From positions 7,636 to 17,155 of the forward strand of contig JAMDCL010000099.1 of assembly GCA_023489065.1 (NCBI GenBank): a stretch of 9,520 nucleotides of DNA, in the 5' to 3' direction. The notes under the pieces are model-generated. The model ran no database searches and had not been told where the DNA came from. It saw only the letters and a list, made by a program, of their open reading frames with translations. Position numbers and translations under genes: made by a program. Source of the stretch: Deltaproteobacteria bacterium (GTDB lineage Bacteria > JAMCPX01). Below, piece after piece: positions 6,521 to 9,520 of this stretch (positions are counted from its first letter, which is position 1; each line of letters starts with the position of its first letter).

Positions 6521-6973
6521 TTCTTTTCTGGTGCTGCGGTCCGTGTCTGTTTCTACCCCTTTCGGAGGAAATCCGTCTATCACCCCAAGAATACCGTTGC
6601 CCTGCTGTGTTGCTGCGACAATAACTTCGACGGGGTTTGAGGTGGCACAGTATAGAGTGCATACCTCGGGGCAGTTTTTGATCGGATTGAGCACGTTTAT
6701 GGGATAAGCGTCCTTGAGCACCACGCAGAACACATGTCCTGCACCTATGTCCTGCAGGATTTTGACGCATGTCCGTATCAGTTCAGGATCATTTCCCTCT
6801 GTACGTATCAGACACGGTCCGGACGCCTCGGTAAAGGCCACACCGAACTTCGCTTGCGGTACTGTTGTCGCTATCACCTCATAGAGGTCTTCTGCTGTTT
6901 TGATAAAATGGGTCTGGCCGAGTATGATATTGCAGTCCGCCGGTATACTTATCTTTACAACCTTTAAATCCAT
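6512..6973 (-). CDS. adenosine-specific kinase family protein (DUF355/PF04008-like), C-terminus frameshifted
   Basis: The 153-residue product matches the small family called adenosine-specific kinase from archaeal work: ILGQTHFIKTAEDLYEVI (17-34), KFGVAFTEASGPCLIRTEGND (42-62, given in parts: KFGVAFTEASG and LIRTEGND), DIGAGHVF, PINVLNPIK, EVCTLYCATSNPVEVIVA and GNGILGVIDGFPPKGVE. The family is described as binding AMP/adenosine; the cellular role is poorly defined. ATG at 6973 is chosen because ggaggg (6982-6977) sits just before it; an upstream GTG at 6994 lacks a ribosome site. After RKEFF the frame meets TAA directly behind a T7 run (A7 at 6514-6520 on +). The expected ending LRKIGYKL is encoded next, in another frame, so the gene is either shifted by slippage or damaged. 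Confidence 0.88.
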   Translation of the reverse strand: MDLKVVKISIPADCNIILGQTHFIKTAEDLYEVIATTVPQAKFGVAFTEASGPCLIRTEGNDPELIRTCVKILQDIGAGHVFCVVLKDAYPINVLNPIKNCPEVCTLYCATSNPVEVIVAATQQGNGILGVIDGFPPKGVETDTDRSTRKEFF

Positions 6974-6976
6974 AGT

Positions 6977-6982
6977 CCCTCC
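6977..6982 (-). promoter_or_regulatory. ribosome binding site deciding the kinase-family start
   Basis: ggaggg on the - strand (6982-6977) lies three bases before ATG 6973. It is inside the longer GTG-initiated reading, where it would encode Gly-Gly, and so argues that the GTG at 6994 is not the start. Confidence 0.7.
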
Positions 6983-7040
6983 GTTTTGATTCACCTTTCG
7001 GGAATCCTTGTTGCTCTTTTTTTGATCTACCGGTTTTGTT

Positions 7041-7069
7041 ACTATAGCTAAGAATAAAGATCAACCTAA
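7041..7069 (-). promoter_or_regulatory. candidate promoter of the kinase-family gene in the divergent intergenic region
   Basis: TATAGT (7046-7041 on -) is five of six to the -10 consensus. The -35 position at 17 bp (ttaggt, 7069-7064) is poor, so the promoter is only moderately supported. The whole gap 6974-7186 between divergent genes is AT-rich, with a T7 run and no recognisable RNA element. Confidence 0.35.
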
Positions 7070-7156
7070 GAGCCAGGACGGACACACGGACCCATGCATA
7101 AGCTTACCGGCTGGTTGCCGTGAACAGCACGTGGTATCATTGCATTTTTTTTGGAT

Positions 7157-7181
7157 TATATTATAGAATTAAGGCACGGGG
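7157..7181 (+). promoter_or_regulatory. possible -10 element and ribosome site of the aldo/keto reductase gene
   Basis: TATATT/TATTAT at 7157-7164 is a fair -10 element, but no good -35 lies 16-18 bp before it. acgggg at 7176-7181, five bases before ATG 7187, is a modest ribosome site. The longer TTG-initiated reading from 7151 would begin inside the putative promoter. Confidence 0.3.
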
Positions 7182-7186
7182 TAATT

Positions 7187-8179
7187 ATGGAATCAGTCAG
7201 GATAGCCGGCACAAATATCAAGGTGTCAAGGATAGGCATCGGTACATGGGCCATAGGCGGATGGATGTGGGGCGGAACAGACGAGCGGACATCCATAAAA
7301 ACCATACTAACTGCACTCGAATCCGGCATTAACCTCATCGATACCGCGCCTATATACGGGTTTGGCCGTTCAGAGGAAATCGTCGGAAAAGCGCTTGCAG
7401 AGTACAAAAAAAGAGACAAGGTGATCATTGCAACAAAAGCCGGGCTTGAATGGATCGACAACAGGGTATGGCGTAACTCGAGCAGGTCGCGCATACTCAA
7501 AGAAATCGATGATTCACTGAAACGCCTTGGAACGGACTACATAGATATCTACCAGATCCACTGGCCTGACACCGCTGTTCCGTTCGAAGAAACCGCAGAG
7601 ATACTGCTGGAACTCTACCGGCAAGGCAGGATCAGGGCAATCGGTGTCAGCAATTACTCCCCGGAACAGATGGACGCGTTCAGAAAGACCGCCGTGCTCA
7701 ATACCGCACAACCCCCGTACAACATATTCGAAAGGAACATAGAAAAGGACATTCTGCCGTACTGCATGAACAATCATATAACAACGCTTGCATACGGTGC
7801 CCTCTGCAGGGGCCTGCTCAGTAACAGGATGAGGCCGGATACAAGTTTTAAGGGGGATGACCTGCGCAAGGTCGACCCGAAGTTCAAACAGCCGCGCTAC
7901 GGGCAATACTTGAAGGCCGTTCAGGCGCTCGATGAGCTGGCAATGAAAAATTACGGGAAACGGGTCATACATCTCGCCGTACGGTGGATTCTCGATCAGG
8001 GTGCCGACATAGCACTCTGGGGTGCACGGAGACCGGAACAATTGGATCCGATCAAAGAAATCACCGGTTGGTCGATCAACGAGAATACGAAAAAGGCCAT
8101 CGATAAAATCCTCAAGGACACGATCGAAGATCCAGTAGGCCCGGAATTCATGGCACCGCCTGTACGAAAGCGGGAATAG
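7187..8179 (+). CDS. aldo/keto reductase
   Basis: A cytosolic NAD(P)H-dependent oxidoreductase of the (beta/alpha)8 aldo/keto reductase superfamily, 330 residues from ATG 7187, which is the normal length. The full catalytic tetrad is visible: Asp52 and Tyr57 in LIDTAPIYGFGRSEEIVG, Lys84 in IIATKAG, and His125 in YQIHWPD. Further family marks are the N-terminal VSRIGIGTWAIGGWMWGG (13-30), GRIRAIGVSNYSP (147-159), and the C-terminal cofactor segment LWGARRPEQL (277-286), where Arg and Gln usually contact the nicotinamide nucleotide phosphate. It resembles the general carbonyl-reducing subgroup near YajO/YhdN; substrate is unknown. ATG 7187 is preferred over TTG 7151 because family members start just before the VRIAGT-type first strand. 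It stands alone between a divergent and a convergent gene. Confidence 0.93.
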   Translation: MESVRIAGTNIKVSRIGIGTWAIGGWMWGGTDERTSIKTILTALESGINLIDTAPIYGFGRSEEIVGKALAEYKKRDKVIIATKAGLEWIDNRVWRNSSRSRILKEIDDSLKRLGTDYIDIYQIHWPDTAVPFEETAEILLELYRQGRIRAIGVSNYSPEQMDAFRKTAVLNTAQPPYNIFERNIEKDILPYCMNNHITTLAYGALCRGLLSNRMRPDTSFKGDDLRKVDPKFKQPRYGQYLKAVQALDELAMKNYGKRVIHLAVRWILDQGADIALWGARRPEQLDPIKEITGWSINENTKKAIDKILKDTIEDPVGPEFMAPPVRKRE

Positions 8180-8245
8180 CTTATCGCACTAAATCCCTCA
8201 CGGAACTATGCACGGATATGGACATTCAAGCGCCCCGGTGCTGTG

Positions 8246-9139
8246 CTATAACGTTATAAACCACAAGCCGCACGACACTAAAATGATCGACGATATCTTT
8301 GTGACGATGGAGGACCTGGTAATGTCTTCTTTTATAATCCCGGGGAACCAGAGGGAAAGCATGAGTCCGAAGAGGAAAACAAACAGGGGGATGGTCCCTC
8401 CGAGGACGGCGACCAGAGAGACAAGCCCCAGCGTTATCGCATAAAAATTGCTCACCCTGCCGGCGATATAAATAAGTTCGTTGATATTCAGGATTGACCA
8501 CGTACCCGCCCCGATATCCCTGATCTGTGCAAGCACCCGTGTTTTGTACAGGAAAAAAAGGATGGTGGCTCCGATGGCAACGCCGAAAAACTCCAAGGCG
8601 AGCGCGTCCCAGAAAGTCTGTATGATGACCACGAATTTGAACATGACCGCCGGCAGGGCCCAGAGTATGCTCGCGAGCAGGACCCACCAGAATGCCTTCC
8701 GTATTTTGAAGATTCCTGCGTCCGTCTTGTGCATCGAGACGATGAAGCTCCCGGACAGGATCAGGAGAAAGCCGAGCAGCTGTCTGTGCGTCAGGGTCTC
8801 TCTGAGGAAGACGGAGGACAGAAGCAGGACAAAGACCGGCATGGACTGGAACAGCGGGGAGATCCTCGAGGCGTCCTCGAGGGAGAGGGCCTTAAAATAG
8901 GGGATAAGTGCTAATTCAACCAGGACCCCGGAAAGCAGTAAGACACCTGCCTGCAACGGTCCGGTTATGGAGAGCCCGCGGATGAGGACGATTATCAGGG
9001 CGAACAGAAGATCGATCCACCCGCCGAATACGGTCAGTGCAAGCGGGTCCCTGACTCTTTTCTCGATAAGGAATTTATCAAAGAGATTTGAGACTGCGAA
9101 GAGTACATTGGCAATTATGGCAAATAGTATCCACAGCAT
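8246..9139 (-). CDS. EamA/DMT-superfamily transporter
   Basis: An inner-membrane permease of the drug/metabolite transporter superfamily, 297 residues with about ten hydrophobic segments arranged as two EamA repeats. The first repeat runs from LWILFAIIANVLFAVSNLFDKFL to GFLLILSGSFIVSM; it includes the typical 'PYFKALSLEDASRISPLFQSMPVFVLLLSSVFLRE' region, seen here as PYFKALSLEDAS followed by PVFVLLLSSVFLRETLT. The second begins at AFWWVLLASILWALPAVMFK and ends at ILVSCGLWFITL. Substrate could be an amino acid, sugar or other small metabolite; sequence alone does not say. Upstream starts exist (ATG 9178, GTG 9205), but ATG 9139 puts TM1 at the N-terminus and lies just downstream of a good promoter that would exclude the others. 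There is no Shine-Dalgarno site. Confidence 0.88.
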   Translation of the reverse strand: MLWILFAIIANVLFAVSNLFDKFLIEKRVRDPLALTVFGGWIDLLFALIIVLIRGLSITGPLQAGVLLLSGVLVELALIPYFKALSLEDASRISPLFQSMPVFVLLLSSVFLRETLTHRQLLGFLLILSGSFIVSMHKTDAGIFKIRKAFWWVLLASILWALPAVMFKFVVIIQTFWDALALEFFGVAIGATILFFLYKTRVLAQIRDIGAGTWSILNINELIYIAGRVSNFYAITLGLVSLVAVLGGTIPLFVFLFGLMLSLWFPGIIKEDITRSSIVTKISSIILVSCGLWFITL

Positions 9140-9158
9140 AGATTCGATTGTTTTACAG

Positions 9159-9187
9159 TTTGTACGGCAGAGGCTCATGTCTGTCAA
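9159..9187 (-). promoter_or_regulatory. promoter of the DMT transporter gene
   Basis: A consensus TTGACA (9187-9182) and TACAAA (9164-9159, four of six) are separated by exactly 17 bp on the - strand. Transcription would begin near 9152, only about 13 nt before ATG 9139. That leaves almost no leader and agrees with the missing ribosome site. Confidence 0.55.
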
Positions 9188-9301
9188 ACAAAGCCGCGGC
9201 GGCACGAAGGCGCGTCCGGCATAGAATAGGAAGAAGGGTTACAAAAGGGGACCGTTGACATCATCCCACAAGGATTGGCTGATTCTTACGCAGGGTGGGG
9301 T

Positions 9302-9330
9302 GATCACAATAGGGGATCACAGTGGGTGAT
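9302..9330. repeat. short 13-bp-period imperfect repeats
   Basis: gatcaca starts at 9302 and 9315, and a degenerate copy (gatgata) at 9328, each followed or preceded by a G-rich run. The 13-bp spacing is regular but only about two and a half units are present. Their role is unknown. The remainder of 9206-9366 contains no gene that I can support. Confidence 0.4.
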
Positions 9331-9366
9331 GATAGCATCGCAGGTATCAGCAGGCTGATTGAAAAA

Positions 9367-9439
9367 AGCTGGGAGTGGGACTTGAACCCGCAACCTGCGC
9401 ATTACGAATGCGCTGCTCTACCAATTGAGCTATCCCAGC
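9367..9439 (-). tRNA. tRNA-Thr (anticodon CGT)
   Basis: On the - strand the cloverleaf is complete: acceptor GCTGGGA with TCCCAGC, D arm GCTC/GAGC around AATTGGTA, anticodon stem GCGCA/TGCGC with loop TTCGTAA giving anticodon CGT (reads ACG, Thr), variable loop AGGTT, and T loop TTCAAGT. The T stem (GCGGG/CCCAC) has one C-A mismatch at its second pair. The discriminator is T (position 9367), acceptable for threonine tRNAs, and G1-C72/C2-G71 match Thr identity. CCA is not encoded; a T-run begins right at the discriminator. Confidence 0.95.
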
Positions 9440-9450
9440 GATGTACGACT

Positions 9451-9481
9451 ATTGTATTGCAAAAATACGGACCTACGTCAA
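9451..9481 (-). promoter_or_regulatory. candidate promoter of the tRNA-Thr gene
   Basis: TACAAT (9456-9451 on -) is five of six to the -10 consensus, ending 11 bp before the first base of the mature tRNA. TTGACG lies at 9481-9476. The 19-bp spacing is longer than ideal. The sequence from 9482 to the window end shows nothing else that I can support. Confidence 0.45.
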
Positions 9482-9520
9482 GCAGTGCGCTTTATGGACT
9501 GTACCGCGAGCATACTATCT

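Noticed and set aside
7514..8041. 175-codon open frame on the - strand
   Set aside because: Antisense shadow of the aldo/keto reductase, with no motif or ribosome site.
8247..8258. 12-bp palindrome tataacgttata
   Set aside because: It overlaps the last codons (FITL and stop) of the DMT gene and has no T run; coding sequence explains it adequately.
9255..9260. TTGACA on the + strand
   Set aside because: No acceptable -10 follows at 16-18 bp and no + strand gene lies downstream in the window.
9346..9359. Inverted repeat atcagc-ag-gctgat below the tRNA as a terminator
   Set aside because: The loop is only two bases, and on the tRNA strand no T tract follows it; the T run is on the wrong side, directly after the acceptor stem.
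9206..9367. Integration (att) site at the tRNA 3' end
   Set aside because: I found no second copy of the tRNA 3' segment in the window and no integrase, so there is no support for an inserted element.

Overview
The window is about 9.5 kb of ordinary-density bacterial chromosome with a balanced base composition. It comes from a Gram-negative (diderm) organism: it carries a TonB-dependent receptor, two further outer-membrane barrel-type proteins with Sec signal peptides, and good Shine-Dalgarno sites. The gene mix (a crotonase, a patatin-like lipase, an adenosine-specific-kinase family protein and an aldo/keto reductase) would suit an anaerobic Desulfobacterota-like genome, but nothing here fixes the taxon.

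Layout. Positions 1-1663 (+) hold the 3' two-thirds or so of a TonB-dependent receptor gene, broken into two reading frames by a 20-bp tandem duplication near 713-752. Next on the + strand come a secreted protein that joins a TolB-N/CsgG-like N-terminal domain to a C-terminal barrel (1808-2806), a cytoplasmic lipocalin-like protein resembling the AttH/CrtC/tocopherol-cyclase group (2868-3857), and a crotonase with its own good promoter (3969-4760). A convergent junction with a hairpin follows. On the - strand are a patatin-like phospholipase (4807-5664), a small outer-membrane barrel protein just upstream of it (5703-6380), and an adenosine-specific-kinase family protein (6512-6973) whose conserved C-terminus lies in another frame behind a T7 run. 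A divergent 213-bp intergenic region separates that gene from an aldo/keto reductase on + (7187-8179). An EamA/DMT permease (8246-9139) and a tRNA-Thr(CGT) (9367-9439) follow on -.

How the genes relate. The region has an envelope theme (receptor, two barrels, a lipase) interleaved with single-enzyme metabolic genes. The plausible co-transcribed pairs are 1808-2806 with 2868-3857, and 5703-6380 with 4807-5664. The other genes look like single transcription units. There is no CRISPR array, transposase, phage gene, toxin-antitoxin pair or recognisable defence system, and no stretch over 300 bp lacks a gene.

The most interesting signals are small-scale. Two genes are each broken at a repeat or homopolymer with the downstream conserved coding intact: the receptor by a 20-bp duplication, and the kinase-family gene by a T7 run followed immediately by a stop. 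Either real phase variation or slippage, recent inactivation, or sequence error would explain them. A perfect 14-bp palindrome sits upstream of the small barrel gene's candidate promoter. I do not see a convincing, previously undescribed multi-gene system.
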